A stretch of 64,000 nt of DNA, from the NCBI GenBank assembly GCA_031551775.1, contig JAVBND010000083.1:1-64000 (forward strand), given 5' to 3'. Under the pieces are notes generated by a model. That model was not told the origin of the DNA, ran no database searches, and worked only from the letters and a program-made list of their open reading frames with translations. The DNA comes from Anaerozeibacter sp031551775 (GTDB lineage: Bacteria; Bacillota; Clostridia; Christensenellales; Aristaeellaceae). Shown in pieces: positions 57,428 to 64,000 of the stretch. Positions within the stretch are counted from its first letter, which is position 1. Each line of letters begins with the position of its first letter. Position numbers and translations under genes: made by a program.

Positions 57428-57709
57428 ATGAATCAGATGGGACAGAATGTTCTGACCGACCAGGACCGTATGGAGGACCTGCTGACACAGGAAAAATACC
57501 TGATCAGCTCATACGGCACTTTCATTCCCGAAGCTACCTGCCCGCAGCTCAGGGGCGTCCTCAAGGACAACTTCAGCGACTGTGTGCAGAACCAGTTTAC
57601 CGTTTTTGACAAGATGAGCCAGCTCGGCTGGTATCAGACCAAAAACGCTCCGATGCCGGAAGTTGATGCCGCAAAGCAGAAATTTCAGCAAATGCAGACC
57701 AAGCTGTAA
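57428..57709 (+). CDS. CotF-domain spore coat protein
   Basis: A 93-residue protein dominated by a Coat_F domain: LTDQDRMEDLLTQEKYL, SSYGTFIPEATCPQLRG, CVQNQFTVFDKMSQLGWYQTKNA. Coat_F proteins are small ferritin-like helical proteins incorporated in the spore coat. The TFIPEATCPQLR core and the GWYQTKNAP ending are diagnostic. ATG 57428 follows AAAGGAGGGTGATCTAGG. With gpr and the SpoIIQ-like gene it supports endospore formation. Confidence 0.86.
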   Translation: MNQMGQNVLTDQDRMEDLLTQEKYLISSYGTFIPEATCPQLRGVLKDNFSDCVQNQFTVFDKMSQLGWYQTKNAPMPEVDAAKQKFQQMQTKL

Positions 57710-57756
57710 AGCGGGGCTGCAAAACGGCAAAATGCGAAGGATCGCATAAGCGGATA

Positions 57757-57780
57757 CCGCCTCTGACAACCGGAGGCGGT
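57757..57780 (+). terminator. Probable terminator hairpin after the coat genes
   Basis: ACCGCCTC / GAGGCGGT stem with an 8-nt loop. The following GTTCGCGCTTTCGCTT is only modestly T-rich, so termination strength is uncertain. Confidence 0.5.
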
Positions 57781-57794
57781 GTTCGCGCTTTCGC

Positions 57795-59231
57795 TTATAA
57801 CGCGCCGTTTTTCGCTTTGAGCATCGATTGCTTGAGCATCCACAGATTGTCCGACAGATCGACCTTGTATTCGTGGGGGTTGAGCATGCGCTTGTACTGC
57901 TCCCACAGCGTGGCAAGATCGGCCTTGGCGTAAGCCTTGATTTCGCTCAGCGCCGGGCTGTGGTACACCTGCACACCATCCTTGAAAATTGGCACGCGCA
58001 GGTTCTTGATGTGGAAGTTGGTCAGCGTCTTTTGCTTCCAGGTATCAATTGGGTGGAAGATGGTCAAAGGTTTTGTTTCGTCGAACGCATCGCCCTCAAG
58101 CGCGATCAGGTCCGCCATGGCGCGGCCTGTTTGGTTGTCGTAAACGCGCAGCAGCTTCTTGACGCCGGGATTGGTCACCTTGGCCGGGTTTTCGGAAATC
58201 TTGATCTTGGGCACGACCGTGCCGTCCACGATCTCGGCAGAAAGTTTGTATACGCCGCCAAGCGCCGGGCAGCTCATGCTGGTGATCAGCTTGGTTCCCA
58301 CGCCCCAGATGTCGATCTGAGCGCCCTGCAGCTTGAGATCGCGGATCAGCATTTCGTCAAGGTCCCCCGACGCGCAGATCTTGGCGCCCTCAAATCCGGC
58401 TTCGTCCATCATGCGGCGCGCTTCGCGGCTCAAGTAGGCGAGGTCCCCCGAATCCAGGCGTATGCCCGAGGGTTCATAGCCTTCATCGCGCAATTCTTTG
58501 AAGACCTGAATCGCGTTGGGCACGCCGCTTTTGAGCGTGTCATAGGTATCGACGAGCAGCAGGCAGCTTGATGGGAAGCACTTGGCGTAGGCGCGAAAGG
58601 CGGTCAGTTCGTCCGGGAAGCTCATCACCCAGCTGTGCGCATGGGTGCCGCGCACCGGGATGTCAAACATCTTGCCCGCCAATACGTTGCTGGTGGCGTC
58701 CGCGCCGCCGATCACAGCGGCGCGCGCGCCGTAAAGCCCCGCGTCCGGACCTTGCGCGCGCCGAAGACCGAATTCCAATATGCTGCCGCCTTCGGCTGCC
58801 TGCACGACGCGGGAAGCTTTGGAGGCGATGAGCGTTTGATGGTTGACGATGTTGAGCAGCGCCGTTTCGATCAGCTGCGCTTCAAAAATGGGCGCGCTCA
58901 CGCGGACCAGCGGCTCGCTCGGAAATACCACCGTGCCTTCGACCACCGATTCAATGTCGCCGGTAAACCTGAAGGAAGCAAGAGCGTCCAAAAACGGTTC
59001 ATCGAAGAGGTTCAGCGACCGGAGGTATTCAAGATCGTCGTCGCTAAAAGACAGGGCGTTCACGTAATCGATCAATTGATCAAGCCCGGCAAAGATCGCG
59101 TAGTTCATGTCGTTTGCCTGTTGGCGGTAGAACATATCAAATACCGCGCGCGACTGGGTTTGGCCGGTCTTGAAGTACCCGTACATCATCGTCAGCTGAT
59201 AAAGGTCCGTCAACAGCGTCAAGTTTCTCAT
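57795..59231 (-). CDS. pncB: Nicotinate phosphoribosyltransferase
   Basis: A 478-residue enzyme joining nicotinate to PRPP to make nicotinate mononucleotide in NAD salvage. Motifs are LLTDLYQLTMMYGYFKTG, the PRPP/base-site FGLRRAQGPDAG, GTHAHSWVMSFPDELTAF with the phosphorylatable His, RLDSGDLAYLSREARRMMD and GVGTKLITS. It starts within the last bases of lgt (4-bp overlap), so the two are translationally coupled although functionally unrelated. Confidence 0.95.
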   Translation of the reverse strand: MRNLTLLTDLYQLTMMYGYFKTGQTQSRAVFDMFYRQQANDMNYAIFAGLDQLIDYVNALSFSDDDLEYLRSLNLFDEPFLDALASFRFTGDIESVVEGTVVFPSEPLVRVSAPIFEAQLIETALLNIVNHQTLIASKASRVVQAAEGGSILEFGLRRAQGPDAGLYGARAAVIGGADATSNVLAGKMFDIPVRGTHAHSWVMSFPDELTAFRAYAKCFPSSCLLLVDTYDTLKSGVPNAIQVFKELRDEGYEPSGIRLDSGDLAYLSREARRMMDEAGFEGAKICASGDLDEMLIRDLKLQGAQIDIWGVGTKLITSMSCPALGGVYKLSAEIVDGTVVPKIKISENPAKVTNPGVKKLLRVYDNQTGRAMADLIALEGDAFDETKPLTIFHPIDTWKQKTLTNFHIKNLRVPIFKDGVQVYHSPALSEIKAYAKADLATLWEQYKRMLNPHEYKVDLSDNLWMLKQSMLKAKNGAL

Positions 59232-60010
59232 GGAGCAATCCTCCCATCGGTTTTCTTATGCCTGATCAGGAGCGTCGTCGCGCATGCAAGCAGCGCCAGG
59301 GCGCTCAGGACCTGTGATACGCGCAGGCCCCCGAGCATCAGGCTGTCGGTGCGCAGCCCTTCGACAAAGGTGCGCTCAAGTGCGTAGAGCATCACATACC
59401 ATAGGAACAAATCTCCCTTTTTCTTGAATGCGTGAAGGTGTTCGGCGATCAGAAGCCCCGCACACAGGAGCAGGCACCAGCTTCCTTCATAGAAGAATGT
59501 GGCCAAGTGCCAGAGGCCGTCATCTTCAATGAACACGCTCATGGGAAAAAATTGAAGCGCGGGATTGGTCACCGCGTAGCCGTAGGCTTCCTGATTGATG
59601 AAATTGCCCACGCGCCCGATGGCTTGACCCAGCGCGAGCGCCGGAGCGCACAGGTCGGCAAGCGCCCAGAAAGACTTCTTCGTCACCTTGCAATAAATCC
59701 ATCCGGTCAGGACGCCCCCGATGATCGCGCCGTAAATGGCCATGCCGCCCGAACGCAGGTCGAAGATCATGCGCGGGTTCTGAATGTAATCGGAGAGTGA
59801 AAAGGCGACATAGTAAAGCCGCGCGCCGATCAGCGAAAACGGCACCGCCCAGAGCGCCAGATCAATCGTCGTATCGCGCTTAAACCCCAATTTCTCCTCG
59901 CGCGCCATGCACAAAAGGATGCCTGCCGCGATGGCTGCGGCTATGAGTATTCCGTACCAATATATGGGCGCCCCGCCAAGTGTAAAAGCGACGCGGTTGA
60001 TCGTGGGCAT
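59228..60010 (-). CDS. lgt: Prolipoprotein diacylglyceryl transferase
   Basis: A 260-residue membrane enzyme with about seven helices that attaches diacylglycerol to the lipobox Cys of lipoproteins. Signature: IYWYGILIAAAIAAGI at helix 1, SGGMAIYGAIIGGVL, and the Lgt motif ALGQAIGRVGNFINQEAYG containing the essential Arg. A C-terminal ERTFVEGLRTDSLMLGGLRVSQVLS follows. The window also encodes a likely lipoprotein substrate (the DUF2291 protein). ATG 60010 follows TGGAGGACTCG. Confidence 0.95.
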   Translation of the reverse strand: MPTINRVAFTLGGAPIYWYGILIAAAIAAGILLCMAREEKLGFKRDTTIDLALWAVPFSLIGARLYYVAFSLSDYIQNPRMIFDLRSGGMAIYGAIIGGVLTGWIYCKVTKKSFWALADLCAPALALGQAIGRVGNFINQEAYGYAVTNPALQFFPMSVFIEDDGLWHLATFFYEGSWCLLLCAGLLIAEHLHAFKKKGDLFLWYVMLYALERTFVEGLRTDSLMLGGLRVSQVLSALALLACATTLLIRHKKTDGRIAP

Positions 60011-60044
60011 GCGAGTCCTCCATCGTTTAGATAGCGTTTTGCGT

Positions 60045-60073
60045 ATTATCTCATTTTACCCACCCGCTGTCAA
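60045..60073 (-). promoter_or_regulatory. lgt-pncB promoter
   Basis: On the minus strand TTGACA (60068-60073), 17 bp, GATAAT (60045-60050), 34 bp before the lgt start. Confidence 0.7.
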
Positions 60074-60152
60074 TTCTTCCCGCTCAATCGCGACATTTTA
60101 CTGATTCTAAACCCAAATGCCACCTTCGCATCGGGATGCGCGGTTTTTTTGG

Positions 60153-60181
60153 TTGCGCTGGGCGGCGCAAACAGGTATAAT
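60153..60181 (+). promoter_or_regulatory. Promoter of the HlyD-like/division gene cluster
   Basis: TTGCGC (60153-60158), 17 bp, TATAAT (60176-60181), 72 bp before the ATG at 60254. Confidence 0.65.
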
Positions 60182-60253
60182 AGAATACCATGAAGAGCTA
60201 TGCGCATTTTCTTTGGCTTGAAAGCGCGCGCTTTATTATTGAGGAGTAAGTAC

Positions 60254-61447
60254 ATGCGCAGAAAAAGAGTGACGGGCCGGTTCTACGTGTTTCTGGTCCT
60301 GCTTTTGATTGCCGGGTACTTTATTTTGCGCGAAATTTTCCCAACTGCGGCGCGCGAAGCGGTGGTCACGCTGGGCAACGCCACCTATGAGCGAACCGTC
60401 GAAGCGGTCATCGTGCGCGATGAGGAAGTGGCCGGTTACGAGGCCGCGGGCCGCGTGGTCTTTGTGGCGGCGGAAGGCGCGCGGCTAAACGAGGGGGACT
60501 TGGTGTGCGAAGTATACTCTACCGGCTATTCCGACAAGGAACTGATCCGGCTTGAGACGGCGCGCGAGTCAATCCGGTCGTATCACGAGCAGATTCTGGA
60601 CAACATTGTGGACACCCAACTTGAACAGTTGGAACAAAAAGTCGAGACCACTGCGGAGCAGCTCAAAACGCTTATTCGCCAAAAATCGGGCGGGAGCCTG
60701 TTAAACCTTGAAAAACAGCTTGAGGAGGCGATGGTCGCCAGGCAGGATTACCTGCGCCGGAACCAGCGTTCAGATCAAAAGCTGATCGATCTTTACAACG
60801 ACGAGACCAAGCGCATCAACGCCATCGCGTCCTGGCAGACCAAGGCGCTTGCGCCCAGAAGCGGCGTGGTCAGTTTTTACCTTGACGGATACGAGAACAT
60901 CCTGAAGGTGGGTACGCTGCAGACGCTCACGTTTGACGATGTGCGCCAGGTAATTGCCGGGCGCAAGCCGACGTCCGCGGGCGTGAGCAACCGCCTGGTC
61001 ACCAATATATTCCGAATGGTGTCAAGCGACAAGTGGTACATCGTGCTCCTTTCAAACGACCCCACATGGAACCCGGTCACGGGACAGCAAATCACTTTCC
61101 AGATGGCCGGATTCCCCGATGTCGGTTACACCGGCACGGTGGTGCGCGCGCAAAAGAGCGGAAGCGAGGTCATGGCGCAGCTTGAGATCAAGGGAGAACT
61201 CGGCCCGCTCATGAACCAGCGAAGCGGCAAGGCGCTTGTCGGCGCGTCGCTGACCGGCATGATGGTGCCCGACAAGGCCGTGGTCGAACAGTCGGGCCAG
61301 AAGGGCGTGCTGCTCTCGGATGTACCGGGCAGCGAGACCTTTATCCCGGTCGAAGTGCTCTCGATCGATCCGCATAAGGGCTATGCGCTCGTCAACCCGT
61401 TGGCCGAAGGCTCGCTGTCGGTTGGCCAGCGCGTGCTGATCAAGTAG
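60254..61447 (+). CDS. HlyD-like membrane-anchored protein of the division cluster
   Basis: A 397-residue protein with one N-terminal membrane helix (FYVFLVLLLIAGYFILREIF). A split biotinyl-lipoyl-like hairpin domain has halves near residues 45-95 and 195-215 (APRSGVVSFYLDG). They are joined by a coiled coil of ~90 residues (LETARESIRSYHEQIL ... LEQLEQKVETTAEQLK) and followed by a beta-barrel-like domain. This is the layout of HlyD/MFP adaptors, but no pump gene is adjacent. The neighbours are yggS, sepF, ylmH and divIVA, so a role at the division site or wall is worth considering. ATG 60254 follows GAGGAGTAAG. Confidence 0.82.
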   Translation: MRRKRVTGRFYVFLVLLLIAGYFILREIFPTAAREAVVTLGNATYERTVEAVIVRDEEVAGYEAAGRVVFVAAEGARLNEGDLVCEVYSTGYSDKELIRLETARESIRSYHEQILDNIVDTQLEQLEQKVETTAEQLKTLIRQKSGGSLLNLEKQLEEAMVARQDYLRRNQRSDQKLIDLYNDETKRINAIASWQTKALAPRSGVVSFYLDGYENILKVGTLQTLTFDDVRQVIAGRKPTSAGVSNRLVTNIFRMVSSDKWYIVLLSNDPTWNPVTGQQITFQMAGFPDVGYTGTVVRAQKSGSEVMAQLEIKGELGPLMNQRSGKALVGASLTGMMVPDKAVVEQSGQKGVLLSDVPGSETFIPVEVLSIDPHKGYALVNPLAEGSLSVGQRVLIK

Positions 61448-61456
61448 GTGAAGGAC

Positions 61457-62140
61457 ATGCAAAGAGAAGAAATTCTAAAAAATATTGCATACTGCCGCGC
61501 GCGGCTTGAAGAAGCAGCCACGCGTTACGCGCCGCCCCAGATCATGGCGGTAACCAAAACCCAGAGCGCCGAGGCCGCCAACGTCTGCTACGAGGGAGGC
61601 ATCAGGCGCATCGGCGAGAACCGCGTCCAGGAGCTTACACAGAAATTCCCAGCGTTAAATCGTGGGTTTACAGTCGAATTGATTGGACAATTGCAAACGA
61701 ATAAAGTAAAATACATATTGGACTCAGTGGCCCGGGTTCAGTCGCTTGACCGCATGGCGCTCTGCGTGGAGCTCGACCGGCGCTTTGCCGCGCTGGGCAG
61801 CGCCATGCCGTGCCTGGTTGAGGTCAATATCGCGCGCGAGAGCCAAAAGTCGGGCGTCTTTGAAGATGACTTGGCGGCGTTTATCAAAGCGGCGTCGCGC
61901 CTTAGGGGCATCCGCATCGAAGGGCTGATGACCGTCGCGCCTTTGACGCAGAACCCGGAGGAAGTTCGCCCGTGTTTCAGGAAGATGCGCACCTGGTTTG
62001 AGCGCATCCGTGAGATGGGCATCGACGGGGTAGACATGAACACGCTCTCCATGGGCATGTCGGGGGACTATGTCGTCGCCGCCGAGGAAGGCTCGACGCT
62101 TGTCCGCTTGGGCAGCGCGCTGTTTGGCAGGCGTATGTAG
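61457..62140 (+). CDS. yggS: YggS-family PLP homeostasis protein
   Basis: A 227-residue single-domain PLP-binding protein (YggS/YlmE, PROSC homologue) that buffers cellular PLP rather than catalysing a known reaction. Visible features are the PLP lysine in IMAVTKTQSAEA, RRIGENRVQELTQKF, ELIGQLQTNKVKYIL, and SMGMSGDYVVAAEEGSTLVRLGSALFG at the C-terminus. ATG 61457 is chosen after AGGTGAAGGAC; a GTG at 61448 abutting the previous stop is an alternative. It sits in its usual place before sepF. Confidence 0.93.
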   Translation: MQREEILKNIAYCRARLEEAATRYAPPQIMAVTKTQSAEAANVCYEGGIRRIGENRVQELTQKFPALNRGFTVELIGQLQTNKVKYILDSVARVQSLDRMALCVELDRRFAALGSAMPCLVEVNIARESQKSGVFEDDLAAFIKAASRLRGIRIEGLMTVAPLTQNPEEVRPCFRKMRTWFERIREMGIDGVDMNTLSMGMSGDYVVAAEEGSTLVRLGSALFGRRM

Positions 62141-62177
62141 TATTTAATTTTTTTTGATAAGATCGGGAGGACATGAC

Positions 62178-62966
62178 ATGGCGGGTCGCTTTAACAAGAT
62201 TTTGGAATTCATCGGGTTGGTGGATGATGAGCCGGATGAGGAGCTCGACCAGGGACGCCGTCCCACGGGCGGGCAGACCTACGGCGGCGCTTCGCAAAAC
62301 CGGCGATCGCCGATGCCGCCGCCGCGCGCCCCGCGCGGGGAGTATGACGAGCGCTCAAGCGGCCGCTATAATTCCTCTCCCCGTCCCGATTACGACGCGC
62401 GCCAGCGCCGCGAAAGCTACAGCGCGCGCGAGCCGCGCTATTCGCCCGAATCCGGTTATTCGTCCGACTACCGAAGCGCGGGCGCGCCGCGCGATTATTC
62501 GTCCGCGGGGCGTGATTACGCCTCTTCCGGCCGGGACTACCCGCCATACGCCGCGCGGGATACCGCCTCATCCGCCGCGCGGGATTCCCGTTCAAGCCGC
62601 GCCACTTCCCTTGACGATGAGTTTGAGCGGCCCGCGCCCAAGCAGGCGAAAGCCGACCGCGACAATCGCGGCCAAGGCAACATCGTACCCATGCGCCCGC
62701 AGGCCGCCGGGCATCAGACCATGATTTACTACTTGCGTTCGCTTGAGGAATGCCGGGATGTCATCAACGATTTGCTGGATGGAAAGTCCGTGCTGCTCAA
62801 CGTTGAGGACATGGACGACAAATCGGTTCAGCGCAGCGTCGATACGCTGTGCGGCGCGGCCTTTGCGTTGGGCGCGACACTGCGCAAGGCATCGGAAAAG
62901 ACCTTCCTCATCGCGCCCAACAACGTCGCTGTGGCAAGCACCAACGAGGACGGGCGCCACTACTGA
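62178..62966 (+). CDS. sepF: SepF cell division protein with very long linker
   Basis: A 262-residue SepF, the FtsZ-bundling protein that anchors the Z ring to the membrane. The N-terminal ~12 residues (MAGRFNKILEFIGL) form the amphipathic membrane helix. The C-terminal ~84 residues (from TMIYYLRSLEECRDVI through SEKTFLIAPNNV) are the conserved FtsZ-binding domain. Between them lies a ~155-residue linker, very rich in Ser, Arg, Tyr, Asp and Pro, with repeated RDY units. Typical SepF is ~150 residues in total, so the linker is unusually long. ATG 62178 follows CGGGAGGACATG. Confidence 0.93.
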   Translation: MAGRFNKILEFIGLVDDEPDEELDQGRRPTGGQTYGGASQNRRSPMPPPRAPRGEYDERSSGRYNSSPRPDYDARQRRESYSAREPRYSPESGYSSDYRSAGAPRDYSSAGRDYASSGRDYPPYAARDTASSAARDSRSSRATSLDDEFERPAPKQAKADRDNRGQGNIVPMRPQAAGHQTMIYYLRSLEECRDVINDLLDGKSVLLNVEDMDDKSVQRSVDTLCGAAFALGATLRKASEKTFLIAPNNVAVASTNEDGRHY

Positions 62967-62967
62967 G

Positions 62968-63726
62968 ATGGCGGGCAATCACAAAACGGACGGCGCGTTT
63001 TACGCCCATTTGCGCGATCTGGCGCGCGGCGCTCTGAAGAGGAGCGGCGCGCGCTTTTCGCGGTTCCTTGACCCCGGCGAGCTTGACGGCGCGCGCCGCG
63101 CAGCAAATGAAGCGGGCGTCGGGTGCGCGTTTTTTGGCGGTTTGGCTGAAGCCGAGCGCGTGGTGTGCGCCTTTTATGCGGATGATGAACCGGGCAAAGC
63201 CGATTATCCCATCGCGTGCCTCAAGGCGGCGTGGGATGCGCGCTATGCTTCGGCGGGACACCGAGACCTGCTGGGCGCCCAGATGGCGCTGGGCCTTGAG
63301 CGCGCGTGTCTGGGCGATATTGCGATGGGAGAGGGATGCGCATACTTGTTTGTGACAGACGATTGCGCGGACTATGTGGCGGGCAACCTGACGAGCGCGG
63401 GCCGGGCAAAGCTGACGCTTACGCGGGTTGACGCGCCGGGCGTGCTGATCAAGCCCGAAGGGCGCTTGGTCCATGTGACGGTTTCTTCCATGCGCCTGGA
63501 CGCGCTGGTATCGGGCGCGTACAACCTGAGCCGCGGCGAGGCTCAGCAGTTGATCGCGCGCGAACTGGTGAAGCTCGATCATGTGCTTGTGTCCAGGAGC
63601 GACGCGCGCGTCGAAGCGGGCAGCCTTATTTCCGCGCGCGGATATGGGCGCGCCCGCGTGGCAAGCGAGGTCCGTGAGACGAAGAAGGGGCGGCTGGCGG
63701 TGGAAGTATATGTGTATGGCGGATAA
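62968..63726 (+). CDS. ylmH: YlmH-type S4 RNA-binding protein
   Basis: A 252-residue protein. The N-terminal part (FSRFLDPGELDGARRAANEAGVGCAFFGGLAEAERVVCAFY) matches the YlmH-specific domain. The C-terminal ~75 residues are an S4 RNA-binding domain (SMRLDALVSGAYNLSRGEAQQLIARELVKLDHVLVSRSDARVEAG... in short segments). YlmH acts in stalled-ribosome rescue or rRNA binding and affects division-cluster expression. ATG 62968 begins 1 bp after the sepF stop. The yggT gene often found between sepF and ylmH is absent. Confidence 0.9.
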   Translation: MAGNHKTDGAFYAHLRDLARGALKRSGARFSRFLDPGELDGARRAANEAGVGCAFFGGLAEAERVVCAFYADDEPGKADYPIACLKAAWDARYASAGHRDLLGAQMALGLERACLGDIAMGEGCAYLFVTDDCADYVAGNLTSAGRAKLTLTRVDAPGVLIKPEGRLVHVTVSSMRLDALVSGAYNLSRGEAQQLIARELVKLDHVLVSRSDARVEAGSLISARGYGRARVASEVRETKKGRLAVEVYVYGG

Positions 63727-63776
63727 ATTTACATAATGCGAAAAGGATTTCTTCAGGCGCGTGGCGAACGTAAAAC

Positions 63777-63822
63777 AAGGAGGGTCATTATGCCCTTTAC
63801 TTAGGTCGCGGATTTTTCCGCG
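63777..63822 (+). promoter_or_regulatory. Possible four-codon leader ORF and hairpin ahead of divIVA
   Basis: A strong ribosome site AAGGAGGG (63777-63784) is followed by ATG-CCC-TTT-ACT-TAG (63790-63804), a four-codon frame. A perfect CGCGGA-TTTT-TCCGCG hairpin (63807-63822) comes next. A second, weaker ribosome site (GAAGGG, 63825-63830) serves divIVA. The order leader ORF, hairpin, gene suggests translation-linked control, or is a decayed start region. Confidence 0.4.
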
Positions 63823-63839
63823 CTGAAGGGATGGTTAAG

Positions 63840-64000
63840 ATGATTACCGTAAAAGATATTCGCGATAAGCAGTTTGCCGTTCAAAAGCACGGCTACCACG
63901 AAGACGAGGTGGATGAGTTTCTGGACGAGATCGCAGACCAAATGGAAGCGCTGATTCGAGAGAACCGGGCGCTGGTTCAAAAGGTGGAAGACGCCAAGGC
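63840..64000 (+). CDS. divIVA: DivIVA-family protein (3' end outside the window)
   Basis: The first 53 codons of a DivIVA/GpsB-type protein: MITVKDIRDKQFAVQKHGYHEDEVDEFLDEIADQMEALIRENRAL, the membrane-binding N-terminal domain with the crossing-loop region followed by the start of a coiled coil. DivIVA marks curved membrane at division sites and poles. ATG 63840 is 9 nt after GAAGGG; an ATG at 63831 would leave no ribosome spacing. The frame runs open to the window edge. Confidence 0.92.
   Translation, partial: MITVKDIRDKQFAVQKHGYHEDEVDEFLDEIADQMEALIRENRALVQKVEDAK

Noticed and set aside
1..64000. Search for CRISPR arrays, transposases, phage genes, tRNA and rRNA
   Set aside because: No regular spacer-repeat array, DDE/tyrosine recombinase, phage structural gene, cloverleaf or rRNA signature was recognised anywhere in the window.

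Overview
This window looks like a chromosomal segment of a GC-rich, spore-forming, low-oxygen Clostridia (Firmicutes), possibly from the Christensenellales/Oscillospirales side; the family-level guess is inference. The support is a germination protease (gpr), a SpoIIQ-like M23 protein, two CotF-like coat proteins, a tryptophan T-box leader, FeoAB iron uptake, and the Gram-positive division tail yggS-sepF-ylmH-divIVA. I saw no rRNA, tRNA, CRISPR array, phage module or transposase. Most genes sit in short operons with overlapping ATGA/GTGA junctions. Many promoters are near-consensus sigma-A types (TTGACA, 17-18 bp, TATAAT-like), and many operons end in clear intrinsic terminators.

Layout, left to right. 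1-5.5 kb: multi-hairpin intergenic repeats, a secreted Ig-like protein, and a glycogen/maltodextrin operon (malQ-glgP). 5.6-7.6 kb: a membrane nucleotide-sugar 4,6-dehydratase. 7.7-9.5 kb: a lower-GC patch with three tandem, apparently paralogous Cys/His-rich secreted proteins, the strongest candidate for something undescribed. 9.5-12.2 kb: a small membrane protein coupled to a DUF169 protein, an SDR reductase resembling EF-P 5-aminopentanone reductase, another copy of the intergenic repeat with a 40-bp hairpin tandem array, and a SpoIIQ-like protein. 12.3-17 kb: feoA-feoB with a coupled lipase-like gene, a GATase-like protein and an EamA exporter. 17.1-20.7 kb: alpha/beta hydrolase, a membrane-anchored MurF-like ligase and a D-Ala-D-Ala ligase. 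20.8-22.5 kb: a PadR-DUF1700-DUF4097 operon with an operator over its own promoter.

22.8-27.6 kb: a CorC/HlyC-type transporter behind a structured leader RNA, rpsT, gpr, and a T-box-controlled stand-alone TrpB2. 28-38.2 kb: a 10-kb sugar operon (LacI regulator, periplasmic-type binding protein, DUF2291 lipoprotein, RbsA-like ATPase, RbsC-like permease, split transketolase, FGGY kinase, Fuc/Ara-type isomerase). It is followed by class II aldolase under its own promoter. 39.4-46.4 kb: acetyltransferase, VanX-like dipeptidase, pfkA operon with an RNA uracil methyltransferase, and a large hybrid histidine kinase whose 5' end looks disrupted. 46.5-57.7 kb: MalY-like lyase, Fe-S aldo/keto reductase, two large secreted proteins of unknown role, the CapE-CapF-CapG module for UDP-N-acetyl-L-fucosamine, mannitol-1-phosphate dehydrogenase, RecX and coat proteins. 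57.8-64 kb: pncB-lgt, then an HlyD-like membrane protein leading into yggS-sepF-ylmH-divIVA, with divIVA cut by the window edge.

Together the genes describe a saccharolytic cell. Glycogen turnover, sugar import, phosphofructokinase, aldolase and mannitol-1-P dehydrogenase serve carbon flow. Cell-envelope genes (Mur ligase, Ddl, CapEFG, Lgt, SepF/DivIVA) and sporulation genes are interspersed.
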